A stretch of 9,395 bases of DNA from JADFNO01 sp965369945 (GTDB taxonomy: Bacteria > Planctomycetota > Phycisphaerae > Phycisphaerales > SM1A02): contig CBDUST010000175.1 of assembly GCA_965369945.1 (NCBI GenBank), positions 1-9,395 on the forward strand, written 5' to 3'. The translations under genes and the position numbers were made by a program. The notes beneath the pieces are model-generated. The model saw only the letters and a list, made by a program, of their open reading frames with translations, had not been told where the DNA came from and made no database searches. How positions within the stretch are numbered: position 1 is the first letter of the stretch; each line of letters opens with the position of its first letter. Below, piece after piece: positions 1 to 7,690 of the stretch.

Positions 1-20
1 TCAAGGGCATCCCAGATCGC

Positions 21-614
21 ATGATCGCAGCGATAGATCACGAAGGGATCGTCAGCAAGAGACGGATCCTGCGATCTGTGGTTACGAGGAACGAAATCTT
101 CGGGTGTACCGAGGTTTCGATCCGGGAGCGTACAACAGACAATCAGTTTCTTGGAGGCGATATTTTCCAAGACTACTACTCGATCTGGTGGCCAACACGC
201 AGTAGCATTGCGGAGTTTCTTGAGTCGACAAGATACCTGCTAAGTGAGATCAGCGGGCTAGTCGATGAGTGTGGCGAGAGAACAAAGCAGTACAATGGTG
301 TCTACTTATACTTGCACGGGCACCAGAAGCCTGTGGTAGTTAACTTCGACGAGTGTACGGATCTAACAGTTGACGCAATCCTTCCCTTCACGGGGAAAGA
401 ACTGCCCTCGATGATTCGAATCGGAACACCACACGGGGACATATGCTACGACTTCGAATCGTTTGGGACGCTACCCCAGCGCGTTGGCTTCGCGTCGCAC
501 TTGCGGATTGACAAAGAGCTTATGAGGTTTATCCAGGCAACTCACGAGACAGCCGTACGAATTGCTGATATCAGGTCAGTGATATCTGAGAGCCTTGATT
601 CAACGAAGGAGTGA
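21..614 (+). CDS. Hypothetical protein, first gene of a three-gene overlapping set
   Basis: I do not recognise this 197-residue protein. It has no obvious signal peptide or membrane segment and reads as a soluble mixed alpha/beta protein; an aromatic stretch (DYYSIWW) lies near residues 51-57. The reading frame stays open upstream to the window edge, so the true start may lie outside; the ATG at 21 is the first start visible, with an AAGGG about 13 bases before it, which is too far to be convincing. Its stop (TGA 612-614) overlaps the GTG start of the next gene by four bases (GTGA), a pattern typical of translational coupling, so it is probably co-expressed with the two genes that follow. Coding status is supported by its length, natural amino-acid composition and overlap with a neighbour; function is unknown. 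Confidence 0.7.
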   Translation: MIAAIDHEGIVSKRRILRSVVTRNEIFGCTEVSIRERTTDNQFLGGDIFQDYYSIWWPTRSSIAEFLESTRYLLSEISGLVDECGERTKQYNGVYLYLHGHQKPVVVNFDECTDLTVDAILPFTGKELPSMIRIGTPHGDICYDFESFGTLPQRVGFASHLRIDKELMRFIQATHETAVRIADIRSVISESLDSTKE

Positions 615-1087
615 AGATAGAAGTGTTTGAGTTCAGCTTCGACCCAAGTGAGTGCGCGTTGCTGTTGCTTTATCTCTCGCAGGAGTGTGATGAGGCCGAA
701 CCACCACGTACGACGTGCCATGAGGGCCACTTCCTACACAAACTCCATGTGGAGAACCACTACTTCGGTGTGAAGAAACTCCTCACGCGGCGTTATCAGG
801 TGGACTCCGAAACTGCGGGTTTGTGCGCAGCGGCTCGTGATGACGACTGCCCTGCAAGTCAGATTGCCGAGGAAGAGGGCATTGGCTGCTGTATGAGTTA
901 CTGGGACGAGCAAAAAAAGACGCTCACGAAGCGATTTTGTTGGAGTCCATCCGCAGACGAACCAGACTTCAACATGCGGCTAGAAGTAGAAGTATCAGCC
1001 CACTCGGCCGGCGTAGATGAGGAGGAACTGGCGGATCTCACGGGGTCAGCGATCCTCCTGGTACATGTAGCGTGGAGCGACGCTTGA
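611..1087 (+). CDS. Hypothetical Cys-containing soluble protein, second gene of the set
   Basis: Unrecognised 158-residue protein. It is acidic and rich in cysteine (C15, C26, C36, C72, C80, C93, C94, C110), but the cysteines do not form a clear zinc-ribbon or ferredoxin spacing. No membrane segment is convincing; the leucine-rich stretch at 17-22 is short. Start choice: GTG at 611 overlaps the previous stop, but the only good Shine-Dalgarno (AAGGAG, 605-610) abuts it directly; an in-frame GTG at 623 would have a 12-base spacing, so the start could be 4 codons later. The stop TGA (1085-1087) shares its last base with the ATG of the next gene. The head-to-tail overlaps on both sides indicate one operon. 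Confidence 0.65.
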   Translation: MKIEVFEFSFDPSECALLLLYLSQECDEAEPPRTTCHEGHFLHKLHVENHYFGVKKLLTRRYQVDSETAGLCAAARDDDCPASQIAEEEGIGCCMSYWDEQKKTLTKRFCWSPSADEPDFNMRLEVEVSAHSAGVDEEELADLTGSAILLVHVAWSDA

Positions 1088-1530
1088 TGTTCGACGAGAT
1101 CGTGTCCGTGTCGATGCCATTCGTTCTTTCGATCGTGATTCTCGTACTCAGATCGGGGCTGCGATCGTACGCTCGGCGAGCGCTGAAATTAACCATCCCC
1201 AAAGAGATCAGGCTAGCCGACAATATCGAGGAATTGTGCGTCGACTTGGCGGTGCACACATATTCTCAACTGAGCTTTTTCTTCTGTTTGCTATTGTGCA
1301 GCATCTCATTTATGGGATTCACTGTCGCCAGCGAGCATCCGGGTCTTGCAGCTCTCGGCGTGCTACCGCCGATGATCTTGATTCCGTGGTGGTTGATTCA
1401 CTGGCAAGCTCTTCCGGCGCCGGAGATCGAAGGTCATGGTGGGAGATGGATGCGACGCTGGGCATGGATCTTGACTTTGGGCCTCTGGGTCGCGACGGTA
1501 ATAGTGCAGATCGGTGCGCCGCAACCGTAA
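1087..1530 (+). CDS. Small membrane protein with four predicted helices, third gene of the set
   Basis: A 147-residue integral membrane protein of no family I recognise. Hydrophobic segments lie at about residues 5-22, 62-82, 86-107 and 126-143. Arg/Lys clusters follow helix 1 (RSGLRSYARR) and precede helix 4 (RWMRR). By the positive-inside rule both face the cytoplasm, giving an N-out/C-out four-helix topology with a cytoplasmic loop of about 40 residues between helices 1 and 2. I chose ATG 1087, which overlaps the previous stop as TGATG and has GGAG nine bases upstream; an in-frame GTG at 1072 would add five residues. Its stop is directly next to the stop of a minus-strand ORF at 1531, so transcription converges here. 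A small membrane protein ending an operon of unknown soluble proteins is compatible with a membrane effector, but that is inference. Confidence 0.7.
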   Translation: MFDEIVSVSMPFVLSIVILVLRSGLRSYARRALKLTIPKEIRLADNIEELCVDLAVHTYSQLSFFFCLLLCSISFMGFTVASEHPGLAALGVLPPMILIPWWLIHWQALPAPEIEGHGGRWMRRWAWILTLGLWVATVIVQIGAPQP

Positions 1531-1914
1531 CTAAGTGTCGAATACGAGTCTGGCGAGACTCTTAGACAATGCCTGAGGGGCAAGGACATCATGGACGCTG
1601 TCCGTCAGAGACAGGTAGACGGTCCGCTGATTGTGGCTCGTCTCGCATACCAGGACTGGACGCTCATCCTTCAGTACAATCCCTCTCACCACATAGTTAA
1701 TGGGCTTGTCTGTGTTGTTCGTAAAGCACTTGTTAGCAATGCCCTCATGAAGCATGCAATAGAGAATGGTCTTCCGTTCGGCTCTCATGCTCGTTCTGTG
1801 GTGGAGTAAATATATAAATCTTGCGCCTCTTGGACGTACGTAGCGGAGAAGAGCGTCCGTGTACCTAGGTGTCACGTAATCCCGATTATAGGACCACAGA
1901 AGGTTTATGTTCAC
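1531..1914 (-). CDS. Possible small hypothetical gene downstream of gajB (uncertain)
   Basis: Minus-strand ORF of 127 codons from GTG 1914, or 85 codons from ATG 1788. The part after ATG 1788 has the more natural composition (for example INYVVRGIVLKDERPVLVCE); the first 42 residues look less protein-like and no good Shine-Dalgarno precedes either start. It lies about 100-230 bases downstream of gajB on the same strand, so it could be a trailing gene of the Gabija transcript or the 3' remnant of a larger gene. The opposite strand carries a competing 72-codon ORF (1591-1809) with AAGGA four bases before its ATG; the two cannot both be judged real by eye. No family is recognised. Confidence 0.35.
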   Translation of the reverse strand: MNINLLWSYNRDYVTPRYTDALLRYVRPRGARFIYLLHHRTSMRAERKTILYCMLHEGIANKCFTNNTDKPINYVVRGIVLKDERPVLVCETSHNQRTVYLSLTDSVHDVLAPQALSKSLARLVFDT

Positions 1915-2015
1915 ACCGGCACCACCACAGCTGCTGCAGCCAAGAGCCGGGAAAAACCCTTCAAGGCATTGACAACCAGTGACCTTTCCCCCGCTTTAAC
2001 CCCTAGAGCTTGCGG

Positions 2016-3806
2016 CTAAATGGCGTCGTAATCGAATTCCAATTCGTTGAGGTGCTGCGTGGTCTCATAGAGATTGCCACGCTTGGTTGTCCGCCCCGAC
2101 TCTGCGATCAGGTGGAGATGACGCTTGGCTCGTGAGCATACAACGTAGAGCAGCTTGGCAGCCTGCGAGTGGGCTTCTAAATCTGTGCCGTCTATCACGA
2201 CTCGCCAATTAGGAATGTAGCCTTTTAGTAACCCAAAGCAGATCACAGTGTCGTACTCTTCACCTTTCACCCCGTGACATGTGCTCACAACAACACCAGA
2301 CGGATGCTTGAACACCTTTCGTAAGTAGCCAATGTCGGTAGGGGTTTCTACCGCAGGGTCGGCAATTCGCGCCTCCGCCTTCTCGAAGAAGAGGTCGTAG
2401 GATTCGGAAAGCCTGGGCAAGAGTCCAGTCTCGATCATGAGCAATCCCATAAGATCGGAGAATACACTGCGTAGATAGCTGAGGCCCTCTTCTTCGGACG
2501 ATGTGATCGAGTTCGTTAGCCGCAAGAACCTACGTGCCCGATTTCGGCCCAGTTCGATCGCTGAGCCGGTCATCTCTTCCAGATCGCGCAAGACCTCCCC
2601 GGCCCACCTTAGCCGGGTTCGGTACAAACGGGGCTCAGGAGCCGTGAGGAATATCCGTGCAATCTTAAACCATAGATTGTCGCGCTGTGCATGAAGGGGC
2701 GACAGCCCGGGTGCATCAAAATCGACATCGGGAAGTAGGCGCGTGAGGTCGCGAGCGACGGAGCGCACATGCCACCAATGCGGAGCCAACACGCAGATCT
2801 CTCTTTCAGGGATTCCGATTGCAAGCGCATTGTTGATTAGTTGAGAAATATGCCGGGCGAGGTCGTCCTTATGCAACGTTTGATCGACGAACGTAATTTG
2901 ACCGCGTGAATCTGCAAGTGGCGACAGCGCCTCAATCGACTCTACGCCTGGCCGAAATGCTCTATAATAGTCAATCATACGTTGGGACGACCTATAGTTA
3001 CCCGTCAAACTAAGCGGCTGGATGTCTCCGATCCCAAACTCCTGCTTGATCTCGTCAGTGTCTTTGGTGACGGCTCCAAGTGATTCATAGATCGACTGAT
3101 CGGGATCCCCGACAAAGAAGAAAGTTGGACATGGAGCATCGGCGCACGCTATTCGGGCGAGAATCCCGTACTGCAAGTCCTGTGTATCCTGAACTTCATC
3201 TACGCATACGAGAGAGATGATGTGTCCGAGCGTCTGAGCAATCTCGGGCTGGTCTGCTAGCAAGGTATACGCACAGTAGAGAACGTCGTCGAAGTCAAGG
3301 AGGCGCGATTCGCAGAGGTGTTTTCGATAGGCATTGGCGATTCTGTTGGCAGCTAAGTTGGCGTTCGCCGCTACTCCGAACCTATCGCGCGCGACGTTTA
3401 CCTCGAAATAATCTCCCTTACCCGCATTTTTCTTCAAGGATCGAAGAAGCTTGTTTGTGTAGTATTCATCCGCGACAGAGAAGCCCTTTCGAATCCTTTC
3501 GATATAGGGTGCATAGGGGCGAAGAATCCACTCCAATGCGAAGGAATGGATCGTGCCAGCCCACAGTTGAGTCTGCGGCACATCGGCTTGATCGAGGCGG
3601 CTCTTCACCTCGTCGGCGGCGCGATTGGTGAACGTCAGTGCTACGACTCGATGCTGTCGGGACGGAATCTCGCCTAGCCCCCTAATGAGCCGGCATGCGA
3701 GTACACGGGTTTTGCCACTACCTGGACACGCGGTCACCAGTGCGTGCCCTTCGCAGTTGACCGAAGCTTGCTGTTCTGTGCTGAGGTAAATCACGCTTGA
3801 TGGCAC
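2016..3806 (-). CDS. gajB: GajB-like UvrD/PcrA family superfamily 1 helicase (Gabija)
   Basis: A 596-residue SF1A DNA helicase with a full motif set: Q-motif LSTEQQ (8-13), Walker A ACPGSGKT (26-33), motif Ia TFTNRAADEVKSR (58-70), Ib AGTIHSF (83-89), Walker B VDEVQDTQ (202-209), motif III VGDPDQSIYE (232-241), motif IV NYRSS (270-274), motif V STCHGVKGEEYDT (508-520) and motif VI YVVCSRAK with its Arg (554-561). It should be an active ATPase. In Gabija, GajB binds DNA ends or single strands and works with the GajA nuclease. It is longer than the Bacillus prototype, which I recall as about 494 residues. The GTG at 3806 overlaps gajA by 16 bases; a second in-frame GTG at 3794 would give a four-base GTGA overlap and may be the true start. 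Either way the pair is translationally coupled. The gene ends at TAG 2016-2018 with no clear terminator after it. Confidence 0.92.
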   Translation of the reverse strand: MPSSVIYLSTEQQASVNCEGHALVTACPGSGKTRVLACRLIRGLGEIPSRQHRVVALTFTNRAADEVKSRLDQADVPQTQLWAGTIHSFALEWILRPYAPYIERIRKGFSVADEYYTNKLLRSLKKNAGKGDYFEVNVARDRFGVAANANLAANRIANAYRKHLCESRLLDFDDVLYCAYTLLADQPEIAQTLGHIISLVCVDEVQDTQDLQYGILARIACADAPCPTFFFVGDPDQSIYESLGAVTKDTDEIKQEFGIGDIQPLSLTGNYRSSQRMIDYYRAFRPGVESIEALSPLADSRGQITFVDQTLHKDDLARHISQLINNALAIGIPEREICVLAPHWWHVRSVARDLTRLLPDVDFDAPGLSPLHAQRDNLWFKIARIFLTAPEPRLYRTRLRWAGEVLRDLEEMTGSAIELGRNRARRFLRLTNSITSSEEEGLSYLRSVFSDLMGLLMIETGLLPRLSESYDLFFEKAEARIADPAVETPTDIGYLRKVFKHPSGVVVSTCHGVKGEEYDTVICFGLLKGYIPNWRVVIDGTDLEAHSQAAKLLYVVCSRAKRHLHLIAESGRTTKRGNLYETTQHLNELEFDYDAI

Positions 3807-5914
3807 TCGCTCAAGTATTTGGCAAGTGCGGTAAGCGGATCGTCGGGAGCGTATTCCTTGAAGGCATTGATTAAGTCCGACTCGCTCATTTCTTTCACAT
3901 CGCCGGCTCCTTGGATCGATTCCCGAATCTCCTCATCAAACAACTCTTGATTCATACGATATAGACCCATCTTTCTAAGAATGGAATCTGTCACATTGTC
4001 AGAAGCCGCGAAGGCCACCGCTCGAATGATGTACTCAGGGATGACGGTATCAACCTCCAAGTGCTCAGAGAGAAGTAGAGCAAACCAACCCTTTCCGACT
4101 TTCTTCGCGAGCCGAAGGATCTCGGAGCCAGCCTCGACAATATCCGATGATTTGATTCGTTCTTCGGATCGTTTGCGCGCTGCCACCTGGGTGAAGATCG
4201 AATCGAGGGTACCGAGCACTTCGCGAGAATTATTCTCACCGATGAAGTCCACCTCAAAGGTGTGCTCAGCGTAGAATGGCCAAACCCAGACGTTGTCTGC
4301 TGCAAAGGTATCCAGGGTCTCTTTCCGCCTCTCCCCTTCTTCTTGAGACGCACGGGCACGCGCCTGCACGGGAGAATCATCAGCTGGATCATCCGGAATC
4401 GAGATCAATGAAGCATCAAGGTCTGTAACGATTGCACATCGCCGTCGAATGCGTTGATCGTCAAAGATCACGGCAACGTGCTCGAAGAACGCAGAGTTCA
4501 TTGCGACCACGCTGACTCCTAGTTCATCAACGCTCACCCCGAAGACAGCCTTAATCAAAGTGGGTATTAAGACCAGTTCTGCATCGCCTTCGACGAGGAC
4601 AACTCCCTTGGCGAAGAGAAGAGTCGATCGTGTTGCATCAAGGTATCTCTCAACTCGGGAGATCGTTTGTGGTTCCAGTCCGTGCGCAGGCTGGAAAACT
4701 GCTGCTTCCGTCCCCTGACGAGCCAGCACGTTCATCGCTCCAATCGCCGCTGCCGAGGAGATGTGCGTGGAGTGAGTTGAGAGAATCACCTGCGTTCGAT
4801 CGGCCGACTGACTCTCGAATAGAGTTTTCTGGACGTGGGCATGTATGTGGGCTTCGGGTTCCTCAATAAGAAGAAAGTGAGCCACCCTGTCTGAAGACAG
4901 CTTCAGTTCGTATTCGAGGAGCTTGAGTGCGAGGTAGATTAGATTCGCACCCCCAAGGCTCAGTTCGCTTAGGTCTCCTCTGTAATCGACCTCTATGTCG
5001 TCGCCAACCGTAACGGCGAGCCGCTGCAAGAGTTTGTCAAGCTGATCGGGGAGCATCGACTCGATACTGACTGAGGGTGAAAAGGTATGCCCTACGGTTT
5101 TGTGAAGTGTGCTCTGGATGCCGATGGCAATCTCGCGGATCTCTGACAACGAGGCAATGTCGCTATTCAGATCTGCAACCGCTTCCGTGATTCGTTTTGC
5201 GTCGTCACTTCCAATTGACGCCTCCGTGCCCTGGAGCAGTGCGAGAAGCGGGTTGTTTCGGTATCCGCGTAGATCTGAAACTGCGTCGCGAAGGGCTTGC
5301 ACGAACGTGCATGTGATTTCCGCATGGATCGGGTTGGTTGTTCGGACCCCAAGGCGCTCTTGGTCGTCTTCGTCGGGATCAGGAAACGCAAATGATTCGA
5401 AATCGCCTGCGATTGCGGCGTACTCGTCATCGTTTAGAAAATCGGCATTTGCTCGCCCTGAGTGCACCGCTTCATAGTCGTCTGTTGTCAGTCCTTGCAG
5501 ATACGCTTCAAATTCTGCCTGTGAGGACTCATCCTGGGTCATATCAAATAATCTCTTTCGGACTTTCTGTCTTGGTCGGTAAGTAAACAGATAGGTGCCC
5601 GATTCGGACCCATTCATGTGCCCGGTCGCGTGCTTCAGGATTTGGCAGCCCTCAGACGGATCAAGATCTTCAAAATCGACTGCGATCATCACCCAATGAC
5701 CTTGCCATCGTTTCAGGCTTCGGCAGAAGTCGCGTGGCTTTAGGTAGGCCGCATTGCGTGTGAGACTTTCGTCGAGCAGGAGCCTCAGCGCAAAGAAAGC
5801 ATTTGTCTTCCCGGCCCCGTTCTCGCCGATGAATGTATTCACGCCTTTCTGCAGCACGAATCTGGCTGAGCGAAAGTTGCGGAAATTTCTAATTCGTAGT
5901 TGCGAGATGTACAT
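3791..5914 (-). CDS. gajA: GajA-like OLD-family ATPase-TOPRIM endonuclease (Gabija)
   Basis: A 707-residue OLD-family nuclease. The N-terminal ABC-type ATPase begins with the RIRNFRNF element (7-14), then Walker A GENGAGKT (30-37), signature ELSLGGAN (317-324), Walker B LLIEEPEAHIH (348-358) and H-loop STHS (379-382). The TOPRIM nuclease follows: metal-binding Glu in VEGDAE (441-446), the acidic pair DLD (498-500), and a late KGWFA (608-612) matching the conserved Lys segment of OLD nucleases. All catalytic residues appear intact. A gene of this type directly followed by a UvrD helicase defines class 2 OLD/Gabija loci. It is longer than the Bacillus GajA I recall (about 578 residues); extra length seems to lie in an acidic segment around 155-190 (FAFPDPDEDD) and in the C-terminal helical part. 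ATG 5914 has GAGG about nine bases upstream. A 250-base gap separates it from the TIR-like gene, so it may have its own promoter. Confidence 0.93.
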   Translation of the reverse strand: MYISQLRIRNFRNFRSARFVLQKGVNTFIGENGAGKTNAFFALRLLLDESLTRNAAYLKPRDFCRSLKRWQGHWVMIAVDFEDLDPSEGCQILKHATGHMNGSESGTYLFTYRPRQKVRKRLFDMTQDESSQAEFEAYLQGLTTDDYEAVHSGRANADFLNDDEYAAIAGDFESFAFPDPDEDDQERLGVRTTNPIHAEITCTFVQALRDAVSDLRGYRNNPLLALLQGTEASIGSDDAKRITEAVADLNSDIASLSEIREIAIGIQSTLHKTVGHTFSPSVSIESMLPDQLDKLLQRLAVTVGDDIEVDYRGDLSELSLGGANLIYLALKLLEYELKLSSDRVAHFLLIEEPEAHIHAHVQKTLFESQSADRTQVILSTHSTHISSAAAIGAMNVLARQGTEAAVFQPAHGLEPQTISRVERYLDATRSTLLFAKGVVLVEGDAELVLIPTLIKAVFGVSVDELGVSVVAMNSAFFEHVAVIFDDQRIRRRCAIVTDLDASLISIPDDPADDSPVQARARASQEEGERRKETLDTFAADNVWVWPFYAEHTFEVDFIGENNSREVLGTLDSIFTQVAARKRSEERIKSSDIVEAGSEILRLAKKVGKGWFALLLSEHLEVDTVIPEYIIRAVAFAASDNVTDSILRKMGLYRMNQELFDEEIRESIQGAGDVKEMSESDLINAFKEYAPDDPLTALAKYLSECHQA

Positions 5915-5970
5915 TCCGCTCTACCTCATTCACGGTGATTACTTAGGAGCGCGTACTAAGGACACTAATG

Positions 5971-5999
5971 TACATACCTCATAACAGTTGATTGAACAA
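5971..5999 (-). promoter_or_regulatory. Possible weak sigma-70-type promoter for gajAB
   Basis: In the 251-base gap between the TIR-like gene and gajA, the minus strand reads TTGTTC (5999-5994), a 17-base spacer and TATGTA (5976-5971), each matching three of six consensus bases. The start of gajA is about 57 bases downstream. The spacing is ideal but the boxes are weak, so this is a candidate only. The rest of the gap (5915-6165) holds no convincing gene: a 64-codon minus-strand ORF there has no Shine-Dalgarno. Confidence 0.25.
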
Positions 6000-6165
6000 G
6001 ACAGGTGATTCACGGAATATCTGTGTGCACTCAAGGGGTAAGAGAGAGCCCTCATGATCCGTTCATAAACCATTCCTGGACCACGCACATCATCAAGCAC
6101 AGAACGTGCCAACTCAATGAGAACACACGACATGTGTACAGAAACTGGGGTATGCCGCGCGATGT

Positions 6166-6978
6166 CTACGCAACCTTCAGCATTCCAGCCTCAATCAGCT
6201 CGCGCTCCAATTCGGTCACAACTTCATCAACAGATTCGGAAAACTGCACCCGCGAAATTCCGTCGAGGTCACTATGAATGCGAGTGCCCTGCTTGAATAC
6301 GATGCACACATGGTCGCGTCCGAGCCTCCCGTAGAACCACCCAAGTTCGAATATTACATTTGGGCGAGCTTGCGTGTAAGAGCCGTCTTTGGTTTCGACG
6401 CTATCGTCCGGTGTAAGTAGTACTACGGCAAACGCGGCTCTTTGCGATTCCTCCTCAACTTTCTCAATTAGAGTTCTCCCCTTTCCCGGTTTGGATGCCA
6501 GCACCAGAGGCTCGAGCCCCCATCTTTCTCTAAGGAGTTCCTTCAAACGCAGGAGATTTAGTTCGTCATGGCCATGTACAACGAACACAGCGTTTGTGGA
6601 AGGACGTTCTGGAACCTCGATCTTTGATTCGTCGTCGTCAACGGCAATGGCCACCTCTAAGACATCAGCGGGGTGCTCCTCAAGTTCTTGGTCAAGTGCC
6701 TCAAGAAATCCGGCATACATCCGGGCTTCATCCACAAGATTGCCGATTGGATCACCCATCCGAAACGACATCTTCGCCTTCTTCTCTAGACGGTCGCCCT
6801 CATGTTGGTGAACACGCGTACGTAACAGATCCACGGTGCGCCTCTTCCAGCGCTTGAGACGCTCGAAACCTCTATCGGAATTACCGTCGGATTGGGCCTG
6901 TGCCGCCAGTGCTGCGAGCTCCTCTATCTGAGATTGAATTACCTCTCTTGCAACAGCCGTCTTTTGGGCGAGACTCAT
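6166..6978 (-). CDS. TIR-like nucleotide-binding protein (CAP12/Pycsar TIR family)
   Basis: A 270-residue two-part protein. The first 105 or so residues are helical and charged (RLKRWKRRTVDLL, about 40-52) and may be an oligomerisation or sensing part. The C-terminal half is a TIR-like domain of the predicted nucleotide-binding family, Pfam CAP12_PCTIR_TIR as I recall: FVVHGHD (132-138) on strand 1, KPGKGRTLIEK (163-173), FAVVLLTPDD (184-193), and NVIFELGWFYGRLGR (207-221), in which E211 is the likely NAD-cleaving glutamate. Family members act as NAD-degrading effectors in CBASS and Pycsar, causing abortive infection; that role here is inferred. I start it at ATG 6978, which has GAAGGA six bases upstream; ATG 7044 would add 22 Pro/Glu-rich residues and has no ribosome site. 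No cyclase or STING gene is visible in the window. gajA follows 251 bases downstream on the same strand. Confidence 0.88.
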   Translation of the reverse strand: MSLAQKTAVAREVIQSQIEELAALAAQAQSDGNSDRGFERLKRWKRRTVDLLRTRVHQHEGDRLEKKAKMSFRMGDPIGNLVDEARMYAGFLEALDQELEEHPADVLEVAIAVDDDESKIEVPERPSTNAVFVVHGHDELNLLRLKELLRERWGLEPLVLASKPGKGRTLIEKVEEESQRAAFAVVLLTPDDSVETKDGSYTQARPNVIFELGWFYGRLGRDHVCIVFKQGTRIHSDLDGISRVQFSESVDEVVTELERELIEAGMLKVA

Positions 6979-6984
6979 GTTTGT

Positions 6985-6990
6985 TCCTTC
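6985..6990 (-). promoter_or_regulatory. Ribosome binding site that decides the TIR gene start
   Basis: GAAGGA on the minus strand, six bases before ATG 6978. This is the only good Shine-Dalgarno near the gene's 5' end and supports the shorter 270-residue product over the ATG at 7044. Confidence 0.6.
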
Positions 6991-7052
6991 AGGCAGTTCC
7001 GGCATCCTGAGGGTCGCGGTAGGCGGCTCTTCAGAAACACTCATATGGCGTC

Positions 7053-7058
7053 ATTGTA
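7053..7058 (-). promoter_or_regulatory. Possible -10 box (TACAAT) upstream of the TIR gene
   Basis: TACAAT matches the sigma-70 -10 consensus at five of six positions. No matching -35 is seen 16-18 bases upstream. If used, transcription would begin almost at the upstream ATG (7044), leaving a leader of about 65-70 bases before the Shine-Dalgarno-supported ATG 6978. The gap from 6979 to 7159 has no gene of its own. Confidence 0.25.
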
Positions 7059-7159
7059 AGCAAAGAGCGGCCGCGCCGAGTCGTTCTGGGCACACAGGCA
7101 CGTTGTTGTCGCAGGGCCAAACAGAAGGCTCTTCCGGAAACAAACTGGGCGGTCAGGTC

Positions 7160-7449
7160 CTAGTCAGACACTTGGGCTAACCGGTGCTCAGGATGAGTCT
7201 TGGCGTCAGCTACCCGCCTAATCTCCTCCGCTGACAACTCGTACTTTTTGGTAGCTTGCTCATACTCCACCAGCATGCGCCGATAAATGTCTAGGGATGG
7301 CATGTGGCTATTCAGATCTGTGTCCGCCAGTTCCTCGTACTGACCCAGCGTGTTGATGACATAGTCGGCGTATGCGTATTGTTTAGTTTCACAGTTCCCG
7401 TCGAACCCAAAGAAGGAGATTCGACGTAGCTCGATCGTTGATTTTTCAT
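7160..7449 (-). pseudogene. Small gene apparently broken by one missing base at its start
   Basis: From GAT 7450 to TAG 7162-7160 the minus strand has a highly protein-like reading frame (IELRRISFFGFDGN near the start, later KKYELSAEEIRRVADAK) but no ATG, GTG or TTG near its beginning, and TAA 7471-7469 closes it upstream. An ATG at 7449 lies one base out of frame, separated from the good frame only by a run of five A (7446-7442). With a sixth A the gene would begin MKKSTIELRR and encode 96 residues. This points to a one-base deletion, a base-calling error, or slippage in the A run. No family is recognised. The ATG is 28 bases after the 60-residue gene, fitting an operon. No good Shine-Dalgarno precedes the ATG (AAAGG is about 16 bases away), a point against that start. 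Confidence 0.55.
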
Positions 7450-7477
7450 CAGGGTGCCAGCGCCGCCTTTATATGAG

Positions 7478-7660
7478 TCAACCGACCTTGCGCGAGATTT
7501 CCTCGATTCGCCTTTCCTGTGCTTCAAGCACGGCAACAATCGCGTCAATAAGCAACATGCCGACAGGGCCGGATTCGGAGGACAAGCACTGTTTGCCAGA
7601 GTTCTTCTTCAGGCCATTGCGATAAGATTCTACCGTTGATCTTAACTCTTCGATAGTCAT
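7478..7660 (-). CDS. Small 60-residue hypothetical protein
   Basis: Unrecognised small acidic/basic helical protein (MTIEELRSTVESYRNGLKK at the start, VLEAQERRIEEISRK near the end), likely two helices around a GPVG turn. ATG 7660 has GAGG five bases upstream; an in-frame GTG at 7666 would add two residues but destroys the spacing. It sits 30 bases after the zinc-ribbon gene and 28 before the broken 96-codon frame, all on the minus strand, so these probably share a transcript. Natural composition, good ribosome site and tight context support it; function is unknown. Confidence 0.6.
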   Translation of the reverse strand: MTIEELRSTVESYRNGLKKNSGKQCLSSESGPVGMLLIDAIVAVLEAQERRIEEISRKVG

Positions 7661-7690
7661 ATGCACCTCGAGTGTGAGAACCTGTTCGGT

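Noticed and set aside
5939..6133. 64-codon minus-strand ORF between the TIR gene and gajA
   Set aside because: No ribosome site, unnatural composition, and it spans the probable gajA promoter region.
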